This document shows, in pieces, positions 21,953-31,282 of a stretch of DNA of 36,080 nucleotides; position 1 is the first letter of the stretch, and each line of letters starts with the position of its first letter. The notes below the pieces were generated by a model. It was not told the origin of the DNA, made no database searches, and saw nothing but the letters and a program-made list of their open reading frames with translations. The position numbers were made by a program, and so were the translations under genes. Source of the DNA: Microcaldota archaeon (lineage in GTDB: Archaea; Micrarchaeota; Micrarchaeia; Anstonellales; JAGGVH01); the NCBI GenBank assembly GCA_021158105.1, contig JAGGVH010000035.1, positions 1 to 36,080 of the forward strand, in the 5' to 3' direction.

Positions 21953-22545
21953 AAAAAATATTATTGTTTTTGATGATTTTTGTTTTGGTTTCACATCCTA
22001 CACTTCTCCCTCAACAGGATAAAAAATGTGCAATCATCGTGGTGCAGCCGGTATATTTATCAAATAATGCTAATATTACTTTTGTGTCAAACATCACATC
22101 ATTCGAGTCTGGAGATAATGTTTCATGCAATACAGAGTATTGTGAATTATGCGTGTTCGGCAAGAACAGTTCAAAAGGCGTTCTACAAATAATCAACAAC
22201 AACACTAAGACTGAAAAGTCATATCCTTTCCATATTAATTTCACTGGGAGCATGTTTGATTATTACATCTTTTTCTTTGAATATTCCTCATCAAACCGAT
22301 CTAATAACATTACTGAGACGTTTGGAAAAGGTAATTTGGTGTATTCTTATAGTTATTCAATGCTTAATAATGTAGAATGTTTTATCTTTATAGTATTTTT
22401 GATAATCTTAGTCTATCTTATAATACATTTCGTTAAAAACATGCAAAATAAACATCCAAACAAAGTTGATAGTAGTGCAATTAAGAAACTAAGTAAGAGC
22501 GATAAAAAATTAAAATATAACAAAAGACAAAAGAAAGATAAATAA
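21949..22545 (+). CDS. Membrane protein with glycosylated extracellular domain
   Basis: 198 aa. An N-terminal signal peptide (LLFLMIFVLVSHP) leads into a ~120-residue external domain with about ten N-x-S/T sequons and four cysteines (KKCAII, NVSCNTEYCELC). A membrane helix follows at ~142-162 (CFIFIVFLIILVYLIIHFV), then a very basic cytoplasmic tail of Lys repeats. Type I topology is likely. It overlaps trpS by 4 bases, so it is co-transcribed with it. I recognise no family; the external part is beta-like (PVYLSNNANITFVSNITS). Confidence 0.65.
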   Translation: MKKILLFLMIFVLVSHPTLLPQQDKKCAIIVVQPVYLSNNANITFVSNITSFESGDNVSCNTEYCELCVFGKNSSKGVLQIINNNTKTEKSYPFHINFTGSMFDYYIFFFEYSSSNRSNNITETFGKGNLVYSYSYSMLNNVECFIFIVFLIILVYLIIHFVKNMQNKHPNKVDSSAIKKLSKSDKKLKYNKRQKKDK

Positions 22546-22554
22546 TAAATGTTC

Positions 22555-23049
22555 CTACTCACTTGTTTTTTGTACCTTTTTAATTTGTTGTTGTATAATC
22601 TCTTCAGGTTTGTTTGGGTTTAATAATCCTATAAATGTTATTTCAGATTTTTTATATCCCGTACCTGCAGTTTGAATTGAAAAGGTATAAATGCCTAATA
22701 ATTGATCAATGGGACCTTGTTTAATATTTGTGTCAGTTATTTTATGATATGGCACGCGACGTTTAAACTTGAAAAATACTCCTCCTTCAGAAATAACATC
22801 GTCAGTTGTGATCTTATATTTATAACTTTTAACAAGTAGGTAATTGTAGATTATTCCTAATATTATAGGTATTATAAAGAACCCTATAGACAATACCCAT
22901 ACCATTGTATTGTTGCTGCTTCTATTTGTAAACATTCCAATCCACATGGGCACATAAATCAAACCAAATAATACTATCAATCCAATAGTTTTGCCCAATA
23001 TAGTTTTCATACTGGGTTTTCCTTCCCATAATATTTTTTCATCATCCAT
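22555..23049 (-). CDS. Bacterial-PH-like (bPH2/DUF304) membrane protein
   Basis: 164 aa. MDDEKILWEGKPSMKTI is the typical opening of YdbS/bPH2 proteins ('E-x-x-x-G-x-P'). It is followed by two membrane helices (about 21-41 and 49-72) and a PH-like domain: YKITTDDVISEGGVFFKFKRRVPYHKITDTNIKQGPIDQLLGIYTFSIQTAG matches the family's 'R-V-P-Y-x-K-I-x-D-x-x-x-x-Q-x-x-x-x-x-x-x-G' pattern well. The role is unknown. ATG 23049 has GGTGAG plus a 3-nt spacer, and that GGTGAG includes the porB stop codon, implying coupling. The same frame extends upstream to 23322, but that part overlaps porB out of frame and is not real. Confidence 0.85.
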   Translation of the reverse strand: MDDEKILWEGKPSMKTILGKTIGLIVLFGLIYVPMWIGMFTNRSSNNTMVWVLSIGFFIIPIILGIIYNYLLVKSYKYKITTDDVISEGGVFFKFKRRVPYHKITDTNIKQGPIDQLLGIYTFSIQTAGTGYKKSEITFIGLLNPNKPEEIIQQQIKKVQKTSE

Positions 23050-23053
23050 TTTC

Positions 23054-23932
23054 TCACCCATAAATTTCTCCTTTTCCGTTTTTCCAGTAATCATTAACCT
23101 TGTTTTGTATGTCTTCAATGTCTTCCTTTGTAAGATGTTTAAACCTCTTTTGCGGTTTAAAATATTCTTCAACAGGCGTAAACTTTGGTTGCATGTTAAT
23201 TGTTTCTTTGCCATTCTCCACTTCATACATCTTCCACAATCCAGTGTCAACTGCCAATTGCGCCAATTTAACAGTGAGGTTTGGTGGATATTTCCATCCT
23301 GCCACACATGGCGATAATACATTTATTAACCTAAACCCTTTAATCTTTTTAGCTTTTTCAACTTTCTTTGTTAAGTCTATCAAGTGCCCTGCTGTCGATG
23401 TTGCAATGTAAGGTATATTATGAGCACGTGCGATCTCTGTCAGGTTTTTCTTCCATTCTTGTTTGCCTTGTCTCACTGTTCCAACCTGTGACGTTGTTGT
23501 CCATGCTTTGTAAGGTGTAGCACCACTCCTCTGGATACCAGTGTTCATGTAAGCTTCATTGTCATAACAAATATACAAAACGTTTTCGTTTCTTTCCATT
23601 ACACCGCTCATTATCCCAAATCCTATGTCATATGTTGCACCGTCACCAGCAATCACCACAACTGTTGTGTGGTCATTGCCTTTTGCTTCCAATGCCTTTG
23701 CAATTCCTGTCGCAACTGCCGCGGCATTTTCAAAGGTTACATGAATATATGGAACTTTCCATGCACTTGTTGGATAACATGATGAAAATATCTCAGAGCA
23801 ACTCGTTGCGTTTACTATTATTGTATCTTTGCCCAACGCCCTCATTACAGTTCTTATTATTATTGCAGCACCACAACCAGCACATGCAGTATGTCCAGAA
23901 ACAAACAAATCATCCTCTCTTTTAAATTCCAT
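23054..23932 (-). CDS. porB: Pyruvate:ferredoxin oxidoreductase, beta subunit
   Basis: 292 aa. It binds thiamine diphosphate and a [4Fe-4S] cluster. Signatures: GHTACAGCGAA (CxxC of the cluster), NATSCSE with the third cysteine, the TPP motif VVIAGDGATYDIGFG followed by NENVLYICYDNEAYMNTGIQRS, and a late SPCVAGW cysteine. The enzyme decarboxylates pyruvate with CoA and reduces ferredoxin to give acetyl-CoA. ATG 23932 follows GAGGTGAAG; GTG 23941 is an alternative. Last catalytic subunit of the porC-D-A-B cluster, 10 nt after porA. Confidence 0.93.
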   Translation of the reverse strand: MEFKREDDLFVSGHTACAGCGAAIIIRTVMRALGKDTIIVNATSCSEIFSSCYPTSAWKVPYIHVTFENAAAVATGIAKALEAKGNDHTTVVVIAGDGATYDIGFGIMSGVMERNENVLYICYDNEAYMNTGIQRSGATPYKAWTTTSQVGTVRQGKQEWKKNLTEIARAHNIPYIATSTAGHLIDLTKKVEKAKKIKGFRLINVLSPCVAGWKYPPNLTVKLAQLAVDTGLWKMYEVENGKETINMQPKFTPVEEYFKPQKRFKHLTKEDIEDIQNKVNDYWKNGKGEIYG

Positions 23933-23942
23933 AATCTTCACC

Positions 23943-25091
23943 TCATTTTAATGGCAATTCTCTTTTTAATATCCATTCCCTAACAGGTTCGTTTTCAAGC
24001 TTTTTGAATAGTTCTTTTATATCGTTGACAGTAATATCTCTCCCCCCAAGCCCTCCTATGAATGAACTTAATGGCACTGTTTCACTGTACAATGCTGATG
24101 CGACATCAACATACAATGGTGGGAACGCCCCTGCACTCATATCCTTTTCAACAACACCAACATGTTTCTTGCCTGTTAATGCCTTCTTAACTTCATCATA
24201 CGGGAACGGGCGGAACGATTTAATCCTTAATAACCCTACTTTTTCACCGTTTGCCCTCAACTCATCAACAGCTTCTTTTATGTTGCCACAAACAGAACTC
24301 ATTGCAACGAGTACACGTTCAGCGTCATCAGTGTTATACTTTTCAATCAGTCCATCACCATATCCCCTTCCTATTATGTTTGCCCATTCTTTGCTTCTTT
24401 CTTTAATTTTTTCCCTTGCTGCATGAACATCATCGTCTAAATCATTCCTAAAATCTTGGTAATGTTCGGGTTTTGCATAGACACCAAGAGTAATAGGATT
24501 TTCTGGATCAAGTTTAATCTTTGGATTGTATGGTGGCAAGAATTTTCTGATAACTTCCTTTGTTGGTATGTCAAGCTGTTCAACAGCATGTGTAAGATAA
24601 AAACCGTCCATGCAAACCATCACTGGCAACATTAATTCTTCTGCTATTCTGAAAGCAAGAGGTACAGTATCAATAACTTCTTGGTTGGTTTCACAGTACA
24701 GCTGCAACCATCCAGAATCCCTCTCAGATATTGTATCCTGATGATCGTTCCATATTGATAACGGTGCACTTAATGACCTGTTTGCAACCACCATGACCAA
24801 CGGCAGCCGTATGCCCGCAGCAGCAAATATTACTTCATGCATGAGCGCCAATCCTTGTGAGCTAGTGGTTGAGAATGACCGTGCACCGGCCGCACTGCCC
24901 CCTACAATTGTTGATATTGCCCCAAATTCTGATTCGACAGTGACATATGTTTTAAGTTTACCGTCCATGTACGCCTTGTTCAGATCTTCTGCGATATGTG
25001 TTGATGGAGTAATAGGGAAACATGCAACCACATCTGGTTCGCAGTTAACAACAACGTCAGCGACACCTTTGCTACCTTCCATAGTTTCCAT
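23943..25091 (-). CDS. porA: Pyruvate:ferredoxin oxidoreductase, alpha subunit
   Basis: 382 aa. METMEGSKGVADVVVNCEPDVVACFPITPSTHIAEDL is the classic PorA opening, with the YPITP-type motif here as FPITPST. TVESEFGAISTIVGGSAAGARSFSTTSSQGLALMHE and NRSLSAPLSIWNDHQD are conserved binding segments; the C-terminal AMSSVCGNIKEAVDEL and RPFPYDEV regions form domain II. Two in-frame ATGs and a GTG precede; ATG 25091 has GGTGAT with a 4-nt spacer. The substrate could be another 2-oxoacid, but the overall match favours pyruvate. 12 nt after porD. Confidence 0.92.
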   Translation of the reverse strand: METMEGSKGVADVVVNCEPDVVACFPITPSTHIAEDLNKAYMDGKLKTYVTVESEFGAISTIVGGSAAGARSFSTTSSQGLALMHEVIFAAAGIRLPLVMVVANRSLSAPLSIWNDHQDTISERDSGWLQLYCETNQEVIDTVPLAFRIAEELMLPVMVCMDGFYLTHAVEQLDIPTKEVIRKFLPPYNPKIKLDPENPITLGVYAKPEHYQDFRNDLDDDVHAAREKIKERSKEWANIIGRGYGDGLIEKYNTDDAERVLVAMSSVCGNIKEAVDELRANGEKVGLLRIKSFRPFPYDEVKKALTGKKHVGVVEKDMSAGAFPPLYVDVASALYSETVPLSSFIGGLGGRDITVNDIKELFKKLENEPVREWILKRELPLK

Positions 25092-25103
25092 AATCATCAC
25101 CTT

Positions 25104-25352
25104 TTACTTTTTTATTTTGCGCATAGTAATTGCCTTTACAGGGCATACTTCTGCGCATATCCCACATCCTTTACAATAATCATAATTAACTTCTGCACCG
25201 TCTTTGGTTATTTCTATTGCACCCTCTGGACAATGCGTTGCACACATTCCACATTTGATACATTTATTTTTATTAATATCGGGCTCTTGGTCTCTCCACG
25301 AGCCCGTTTTGTTTTTTGATGCTGTGCCGGGTTTAGCGTGCGGTATGATCAT
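25104..25352 (-). CDS. porD: Pyruvate:ferredoxin oxidoreductase, delta (2[4Fe-4S] ferredoxin) subunit
   Basis: 82 aa. MIIPHAKPGTASKNKTGSWR is the typical PorD/VorD N-terminus, followed by two ferredoxin motifs: CIKCGMCATHCPEGAI and CKGCGICAEVCPVKAI, eight cysteines for two [4Fe-4S] clusters. It carries electrons from the alpha/beta core to external ferredoxin. ATG 25352 is chosen over the frame's upstream start at 25394 because of GGAGGTGG just before it and the conserved N-terminus. It lies 17 nt after porC. Confidence 0.95.
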   Translation of the reverse strand: MIIPHAKPGTASKNKTGSWRDQEPDINKNKCIKCGMCATHCPEGAIEITKDGAEVNYDYCKGCGICAEVCPVKAITMRKIKK

Positions 25353-25369
25353 ATTTCCACCTCCTATTT

Positions 25370-25906
25370 TTATACATGTGTTTCGTCTGCGCATGCGCGC
25401 ATCGCATTTATATTCTTATCAGCAAGCTGCTGTTCAAACCTGCCTTTTATTGCTTTTTCTAATGATTCCAAGTCGACCCATTCAACGAGTTTAGCAAACG
25501 TTCCAAGTATTGCAGTGTTTACAATGGGTACACCCAATTCTTTTCTTGCAATGTCTGTAGCGTTAACAGTTATTATCTTATAATCGCCAAGGTTAAACTC
25601 GTCCGTTTTTTTGACAGTGTTTATGATTATTAACCCTCCTTTCTTAAGTCCGGAAGTTATGTCAATGTCTTTCATTAATGTAGGATCAAGGACCACTACT
25701 ATGTCTGGCGTTTCAACATTCTGGTGAATCCTGACGGGTTTATCATCAATCCTGCAAAACGCTTGGACGGGTGCGCCTCTCCGTTCAACCCCGAACATTG
25801 GAAAGCTTTGAGAATGCCATCCTTTATACCCGACAGCAACGGCCAATAGTTCAGCAGCGGTCACTGCACCCTGCCCGCCTCTACCGTGAAACCTAACTTC
25901 AATCAT
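25370..25906 (-). CDS. porC: Pyruvate:ferredoxin oxidoreductase, gamma subunit
   Basis: 178 aa. MIEVRFHGRGGQGAVTAAELLA is the signature N-terminus of 2-oxoacid:ferredoxin oxidoreductase gamma chains, followed by SFPMFGVERRGAPVQAFCRID and the Rossmann-like ENPDIVVVLDPTL-type segment (here TPDIVVVLDPTLM). NTAILGTFAK and LEKAIKGRF in the C-terminal part are also conserved. It is first in the operon; GAGGTGAATGT precedes ATG. I see no strong TATA box upstream, so the promoter is not assigned. Confidence 0.94.
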   Translation of the reverse strand: MIEVRFHGRGGQGAVTAAELLAVAVGYKGWHSQSFPMFGVERRGAPVQAFCRIDDKPVRIHQNVETPDIVVVLDPTLMKDIDITSGLKKGGLIIINTVKKTDEFNLGDYKIITVNATDIARKELGVPIVNTAILGTFAKLVEWVDLESLEKAIKGRFEQQLADKNINAMRACADETHV

Positions 25907-26071
25907 ACATTCACCTCTCTATTAATCTCATATCAAACGCATGTCACTTTAGTTTAACATCTTCTTCTTTGATGTCTTAGGGATTTACCAAGAAGTATTC
26001 AGTACAAAACTTTTTATATGTTAAAGTTTGGGTGATGACGAAATAAATGTATATTCTGGCACATAGCAACA

Positions 26072-26079
26072 TATAAAAA
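26072..26079 (+). promoter_or_regulatory. TATA box for the 26102 gene
   Basis: TATAAAAA is centred at 26075.5, 26.5 nt from ATG 26102, predicting a leaderless mRNA. The 195-base gap 25907-26101 otherwise holds only the por leader and no gene I can support. Confidence 0.55.
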
Positions 26080-26101
26080 CTTTATCAGCATATTTCTAAG
26101 T

Positions 26102-26683
26102 ATGAAAAGAATTATTTATATCCTAACAAAGCCAGAAGTATTAGTATTATTCTTATTAGTTTTTGGTGTAGTGCTGGTTGTGTTCTTGTATCCTAATGAA
26201 AAGACATATACTAAGGAGGACGTTCGTGCAATGATCCTTGACGACTTAGCAAATAAATACCCTGCATCACAGTATAATAACTCAGTGGAATATGGAATTT
26301 TAGAGGTTAACAAAACAGAAAACGGGTGGTATGTCAAAGCAAAAGTTTCATTATACAATAATACTCCTTGCCCGGAATTGGTCCATCTTGTTTACAATTA
26401 TCCTAAAACCAATTTTGTTCCCGAACCCCCCAAACGTATTGTGTATGATTGTGTTCCTTGTTATGATTATACAAAGTGCACACTGCTCTTTAAAGAACAG
26501 GCAATCATCGCATCACATACACTGCCCGGTACTGAAAAAGTGAAATCATTTTTGGTTTCTAACCCTCATGCTGTGCCGTCAGTCTTACATCCGAGCGGTT
26601 ATTGGATAGTTACTTGGCATGGGGAGAATGAGACAGTGGTTGTAAACATGTCTGAAAATGGTACAGTATTAAACGTAAGATAA
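26102..26683 (+). CDS. Membrane-anchored extracellular protein, 193 aa
   Basis: One N-terminal membrane helix (~13-30, LVLFLLVFGVVLVVFLYP) is followed by an extracytosolic alpha/beta domain. An early helix-strand-strand order (DVRAMILDDLANKYP, then YGILEVNKTENGWYVKAKVSLY) resembles a PepSY-like or cystatin-like unit, and a Cys cluster follows (TPCPEL, DCVPCYDYTKC). It ends in YWIVTWHGENETVVVNMSENG with three sequons. Leaderless from a TATA 26.5 nt upstream. Convergent with the Lhr helicase and unlinked to por. The fold suggestion is weak; no family is claimed. Confidence 0.6.
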   Translation: MKRIIYILTKPEVLVLFLLVFGVVLVVFLYPNEKTYTKEDVRAMILDDLANKYPASQYNNSVEYGILEVNKTENGWYVKAKVSLYNNTPCPELVHLVYNYPKTNFVPEPPKRIVYDCVPCYDYTKCTLLFKEQAIIASHTLPGTEKVKSFLVSNPHAVPSVLHPSGYWIVTWHGENETVVVNMSENGTVLNVR

Positions 26684-26723
26684 AGTTGTTAAATGGGTTT
26701 GTTATACCCATTGTCACTGTAAT

Positions 26724-29462
26724 TTATACTTTCCAGAACCTTTTATTTTTTATGAATGATTTTTGTGCTTCTATAAGATCAATAAAGAATTGTTTATCAT
26801 CTTTTCTCATATTTTTTAATATTCTTGCAGCAGTCCTGGTTCCTACCCTGTATATACTAAGAGCAATGACTGCACGTTTCCCATAACCATTTATCAATGG
26901 TGCGGACTTTATTATCTCATCTTCATTTTTGTTATAAAAATTGCCTTCTCTGAAGACTCCCCCAAACCCAATCATTGGGCTTTTACATTTTGGGCATTTT
27001 GGGTGTTCTTCCACATCAGACAACCTTTCAAACCATACATTGCCGCAATATGTGCATTTTAGTTTGACTCTTCTTTCCATGACTGTCTTCATGAATATCT
27101 CAACAACTTCTTTTTGGGGTTCGATGTTGCCGAGTATGTCACTTGAAGTATATTCATCCATTCCTATTTTTGCCCATAAGCTCAATTCAACATTATCAAA
27201 AAAGATAAGTTTTTTATGTTGGTCATGTATCTTTTGTAGGAACTGTTCAGTATGTTCTACGTCATAATACTTAAATTTGATTGATCGTATTGTTTCATCA
27301 TAAACTGGGCTGTTTTTTAAATATTTGATAAACTTGCGCCCAACCTTATCATTATCTTTTATAACTCCAAAAAGTTTGGCTACATGGTTGAATTCATAAA
27401 CAAATCTGTTTGTGTTGGGAATGATTCTGGTTAATTTATTGTCAACATTGCCAACAACTCTTCTCAGGATTTTTGTTATTTCATTGCCCGGAATTTTTGA
27501 TGACGTTTCAATGAATATCCTGTATGCTTCTGATGACGTTTTAACAGGTCCAAACTTTTTTGATATCTCATAAGATAATATTTTTGAGAGTGTTTCATTA
27601 ATTTTGTTTCCTGCACATGTATGGATTACTATCATGTCAGGGATTGATTCGATTACAACATTTTCATCAGTTGGGGTGGGTATTATGTCTTTTGATAATC
27701 TGTTAACCATATTACCGAATAATTTTTTGAATTTATATCCTGTTATTTCTTTTCTAAGTCTCCCGGCAAGTTGTGCGATTTCATAAGGTACTGGAAGTTC
27801 TTCGCCCACCCAGTCAGGTATTGATAAAGAGTAATCTGAACTGTTTTCAACTAATACTTCATTGTTTACTATGTCAACCACTTTCCATGACATACCTTTT
27901 GTTATGAATCTGTCGCCTATTGATAACAACATCACAAACTTCTCGTCCAACCTTCCGATTTTTGTGTTGAGTTCAATGTCCCTTACGATGAACGTAGTGT
28001 TTGAAGGTATTGTTGAAAGGTGACTGTAATAATACAGTCGTGCGGCAAGCGTTCGCGGTATTAGGACATTATTGGTTGTCTTATCATTGTTATCATTATC
28101 CTTCTTAATAAAAAGTAGTCCTGCATTTTGCAATTGTTTAACAATCTTATGAAGTGTTTCAAGATTAATGTTATATGTGTACGAATTTTTTAGTATGCTA
28201 TGTATCAACCCAAGAGTAATGTCATTTTTATGAAACTGATTGACTTTTTCTAACAAAATCCCGATAATCTGTTGACCAATAACATCATATGCATCTGTTT
28301 GTACATGTTCGGTTTCCAACCATCCTTGGCCAAAGAGTTGTTGGATTGCTAATGATTCTATGTAATCTTCTATGTTTGAAGCAATTATTATCCCTTTTGA
28401 TATCTTTTTGTGATAATGTCCTGCTCTGCCTATCCTTTGAACTAATCTCTGGACCTGTTTTGGTGATAAGTATTGGATTACTAAATCAATGTCGCCTATG
28501 TCAATCCCTAACTCCATGCTTGATGTGCAGATTAATGTTTTGATTTTGGACGTCTTAAAATCATCTTCTGCTTTTAATCTGACCTTACGGGATAATGAAC
28601 CGTGATGGACACCTGATTTTATGCCTAACAAACGAAGTCTTGACGCTAAAATTTCAGCAGTTGCACGTGTGTTAACAAATATTAGTGTCTTGTGTTTTAA
28701 CAATTCTTTTATTTTAAGCAGTCTGGCAGTTGAGTTTATGTCCAAACCCAATCGTTTGAGCGTGTTTTCATTAATCTTCTCATTAATATCTTTCTTGGTT
28801 GGATAGATTACATTAATTTCATACATCTTATTGCTTTTATCTTCAATTATCATTATTTCTTCTCTTGGTGATAAGTATTCTGCAATCTTTTCAGGTGAAC
28901 CGATCGTTGCACTTAGGCCGATCCTTTGTATCTTGTGAATACTGCGAACGTTCAACCGTTCTAAAACCATTGACAATTGAACGCCGCGTTTTGAATTTAC
29001 TAGTTCATGAACTTCGTCAACTATAACATATCTTACATTTTTTAATGCCTTGCCCAAATATTTGTTGACCATTATTGCATTAAGTGTTTCAGGAGTGGTT
29101 ATCAGTAATTGTGGAGGTTGTTTTGATTGTTTTGTCCTTTCATATTGTGTTGTGTCGCCATGACGCAAAGATTTTGTGATACCTAACCTATCACACCACC
29201 ATTCTATCCTTTTTAGCATGTCTCTGTTTAATGCTTTTAATGGTGTGATGTACAGAAGTTGAATACCTTGTTTTTCATGATTTTCTAATATTTTGCTTAA
29301 CAATGGGAGAAGTGCAGATTCGGTTTTGCCAAACCCTGTCGGTGCCATGACTAAACAATTCTTACCTTCATAGATCAATGGGATGACTTTTTTTTGAATA
29401 CTGGTCAATTCTCCATTAAACCTTTCTTGGATTAGCCTTTCTATCCTCATATCTAAGAGCAT
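26724..29462 (-). CDS. lhr: Lhr-type superfamily 2 DNA/RNA helicase
   Basis: 912 aa. Core motifs: Q/ELTSIQK, Walker A APTGFGKT, TPLKALNRD (Ia), TTPETL (Ib), DEVHE (II, DEVH box), LSATIG (III), FVNTRATAE (IV), TSSMELGIDIGDIDLVIQY (V) and QRIGRAGH (VI). Then come a winged-helix and Lhr-core domain (WLETEHVQTDAYDVIGQQIIGILLE) and beta-strand domain IV, ending with a zinc ribbon, CTYCGNVW ... CPKC, near residues 825-850. This order matches archaeal aLhr enzymes, which unwind or anneal forks and RNA:DNA hybrids. GGTGG precedes ATG 29462. It is second in a minus-strand run after the coiled-coil protein. Confidence 0.9.
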   Translation of the reverse strand: MLLDMRIERLIQERFNGELTSIQKKVIPLIYEGKNCLVMAPTGFGKTESALLPLLSKILENHEKQGIQLLYITPLKALNRDMLKRIEWWCDRLGITKSLRHGDTTQYERTKQSKQPPQLLITTPETLNAIMVNKYLGKALKNVRYVIVDEVHELVNSKRGVQLSMVLERLNVRSIHKIQRIGLSATIGSPEKIAEYLSPREEIMIIEDKSNKMYEINVIYPTKKDINEKINENTLKRLGLDINSTARLLKIKELLKHKTLIFVNTRATAEILASRLRLLGIKSGVHHGSLSRKVRLKAEDDFKTSKIKTLICTSSMELGIDIGDIDLVIQYLSPKQVQRLVQRIGRAGHYHKKISKGIIIASNIEDYIESLAIQQLFGQGWLETEHVQTDAYDVIGQQIIGILLEKVNQFHKNDITLGLIHSILKNSYTYNINLETLHKIVKQLQNAGLLFIKKDNDNNDKTTNNVLIPRTLAARLYYYSHLSTIPSNTTFIVRDIELNTKIGRLDEKFVMLLSIGDRFITKGMSWKVVDIVNNEVLVENSSDYSLSIPDWVGEELPVPYEIAQLAGRLRKEITGYKFKKLFGNMVNRLSKDIIPTPTDENVVIESIPDMIVIHTCAGNKINETLSKILSYEISKKFGPVKTSSEAYRIFIETSSKIPGNEITKILRRVVGNVDNKLTRIIPNTNRFVYEFNHVAKLFGVIKDNDKVGRKFIKYLKNSPVYDETIRSIKFKYYDVEHTEQFLQKIHDQHKKLIFFDNVELSLWAKIGMDEYTSSDILGNIEPQKEVVEIFMKTVMERRVKLKCTYCGNVWFERLSDVEEHPKCPKCKSPMIGFGGVFREGNFYNKNEDEIIKSAPLINGYGKRAVIALSIYRVGTRTAARILKNMRKDDKQFFIDLIEAQKSFIKNKRFWKV

Positions 29463-29495
29463 CTACCCACCAAATTAAAAACCAAATAAAAAAAG

Positions 29496-31184
29496 TTATT
29501 TCTGTTTGCCCGTCTTCTTATTCTTGGATTTTTTACTGGTCTTTTTTGTTCTGGTTTTTTCAATGCTTTCGGCAATCATTTCTCTTTCAGTAATAAGTTG
29601 TTTTATTTCATCAGTTTTCTTTTTCTGTTTCAAATCAAGTTCTTTTTTAATCTTCTTGTAATCTTCAGCAGAAATCTTGCCTTTCTCAAATGCCTCAACA
29701 AGTTCTCTGCTTTGCCGTACTAGGTCCGAAATCTTCTTTTTTGCCAATGCCATTTTCTCGTCAATACTTTTTTCTTTCTCTTTAGCTGATGCAAGCGCGC
29801 CTTCATATTCCTTGCTAAGGTCTGCTAAATCTTTCATATACATCTTAAGATAGTTTGCCTCAATAGCTTCTCTAAGTGTGTTATAATCTTCCTTATTTTT
29901 TTCTATGTAGTTGTCAAACTCTTTAATCTTTTCATCGTACGCTTCTTGGCTCATCTTAATCCATTCTTTTAATTCTTCTATGTTTGTGAGTTGTTGTTCT
30001 ATTATCTTAAGTTTATTCCTTTCCTCTTCTATCATCTCAGATGATTTCTTTATCTTATCAACTATTTCATTTTTTGTTTCCTGTATATTTTTCCACGCTT
30101 CTGCTAAAGTTTCAAGTTTTTCTTGCTCCTCTTTAACTCTTTCTTCAATGTCCATCATTTTAGTGGAAATTTCATCTTCAACACTTTCTATCCTTTTAAG
30201 CAAAGTTTGTGCTTCACTTAGGTTATGTATACTGTTATTTATTGCTTGTTTTGCAACGTTTACTTCTTTTGATGTGTTGTTCGATAATTCTTCAAGTTCA
30301 GTCAATGAGCTGTTGATTATATTGGTTGATTCGTTGGCAATATGCTTTACTTTTTCTCCTATCTCGTGCAGTTTGATTTGCTGTCTGTCAACCTCCTCTA
30401 ATTTCTCAGGAAGGTTTAATGCTTTTTCCTGGAGTTCTAATATCATTTTTTGTTTTTCTGCAATCCGTTCGGCGATAGTTGTATAGCCTGCCCGGAATTC
30501 TTTTTCCATTGGCTCATAAACTTCAGAATATAATTTACTTTTTTCCTTTTTTAATTCTTCGAGTTCCTTTTTTGCAGCATCGATTTCTGCCAGATATTTT
30601 TTTAATTTTTGTGCATACGGGCTTAATACTTTGGACTGTTTTTCTGCTAACAATTCTTCAACAGATTGTTTGATTTCTTCAGTCTGGATAGGAACAGTTT
30701 TAAACGGTTTTTTGCTTACAGGTTTCAACTTTATTTTTTCTACATTAGTTTCAGTTTCAGGCATGATTTCAGGTTCAATCTTCTTTTTGGGTTTAATTGT
30801 TTCTTCCTTTTTCCCAACCTTTTTTTCAGTTTTCTCCTTTGGCGGTTCGACAGGGACTGCTTCTTCTGGTTTTATTTCAACAACCTTTCTATGTTTCATC
30901 AATTCTTCTTCTGGTATGAGATTTTGATTAATTTCAGTTTCACTTATTACTTCTTCATTCCCGGGTTGTTTAACTTCCTCAGTCTCTTCACCTACCCATT
31001 CAACATAAACCTTTGTGAATTGATAGACTATCTTAATATAACCACTGTCTTCAAGCACTGGGAGCCACTGTTCAATAACATCTGTTTTAACCCCAGAATA
31101 TTTTGAAATTTCATCTAATGATAAATATTTATATTTTTTAAGCGTTGCAATAATCTTATCAACATCAGAACGTATCACCACCAT
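29496..31184 (-). CDS. Winged-helix N-terminus fused to long coiled coil
   Basis: 562 aa. Residues 1-66 form a winged helix: VDKIIATLKKYKYLSLDEISKYSGVKTDVIEQWLPVLEDSGYIKIVY, then a strand with VYVEWVGEE. Residues ~70-180 are Lys/Glu/Pro-rich and disordered. Residues ~185-545 are a nearly continuous coiled coil with Lys/Glu/Leu heptads, broken near 400, ending in a basic tail. No ATPase head is present, so it is not an SMC. Possibly a chromosome-binding or cell-structure protein; this is speculative. ATG 31184 follows GGGGTGTTAAT. It lies between lhr and rpl10e, all on minus. Confidence 0.65.
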   Translation of the reverse strand: MVVIRSDVDKIIATLKKYKYLSLDEISKYSGVKTDVIEQWLPVLEDSGYIKIVYQFTKVYVEWVGEETEEVKQPGNEEVISETEINQNLIPEEELMKHRKVVEIKPEEAVPVEPPKEKTEKKVGKKEETIKPKKKIEPEIMPETETNVEKIKLKPVSKKPFKTVPIQTEEIKQSVEELLAEKQSKVLSPYAQKLKKYLAEIDAAKKELEELKKEKSKLYSEVYEPMEKEFRAGYTTIAERIAEKQKMILELQEKALNLPEKLEEVDRQQIKLHEIGEKVKHIANESTNIINSSLTELEELSNNTSKEVNVAKQAINNSIHNLSEAQTLLKRIESVEDEISTKMMDIEERVKEEQEKLETLAEAWKNIQETKNEIVDKIKKSSEMIEEERNKLKIIEQQLTNIEELKEWIKMSQEAYDEKIKEFDNYIEKNKEDYNTLREAIEANYLKMYMKDLADLSKEYEGALASAKEKEKSIDEKMALAKKKISDLVRQSRELVEAFEKGKISAEDYKKIKKELDLKQKKKTDEIKQLITEREMIAESIEKTRTKKTSKKSKNKKTGKQK

Positions 31185-31282
31185 TTATTAACACCCCAAC
31201 ACACCTTTTAACACATAATGGTATTATTTGGAAGTCTGAGTTTAAAAACCTTTCTGTTCTTGGATTTTTTATATTTTTATAT

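Noticed and set aside
23050-23322. Upstream extension of the bPH2 reading frame to 23322.
   Set aside because: This part overlaps porB out of frame and has no family similarity; GGTGAG plus 3 nt marks ATG 23049 as the start.
23632-24426. Long plus-strand open frames opposite porA/porB, and similar ones opposite gap, ftsZ and the coiled-coil gene.
   Set aside because: They are shadows of strongly conserved genes, have no ribosome-binding sites and give low-complexity or unfamiliar translations.
29496-31184. An SMC or Rad50-like ATPase.
   Set aside because: There is a long coiled coil but no Walker A, Walker B or ABC signature at either end.
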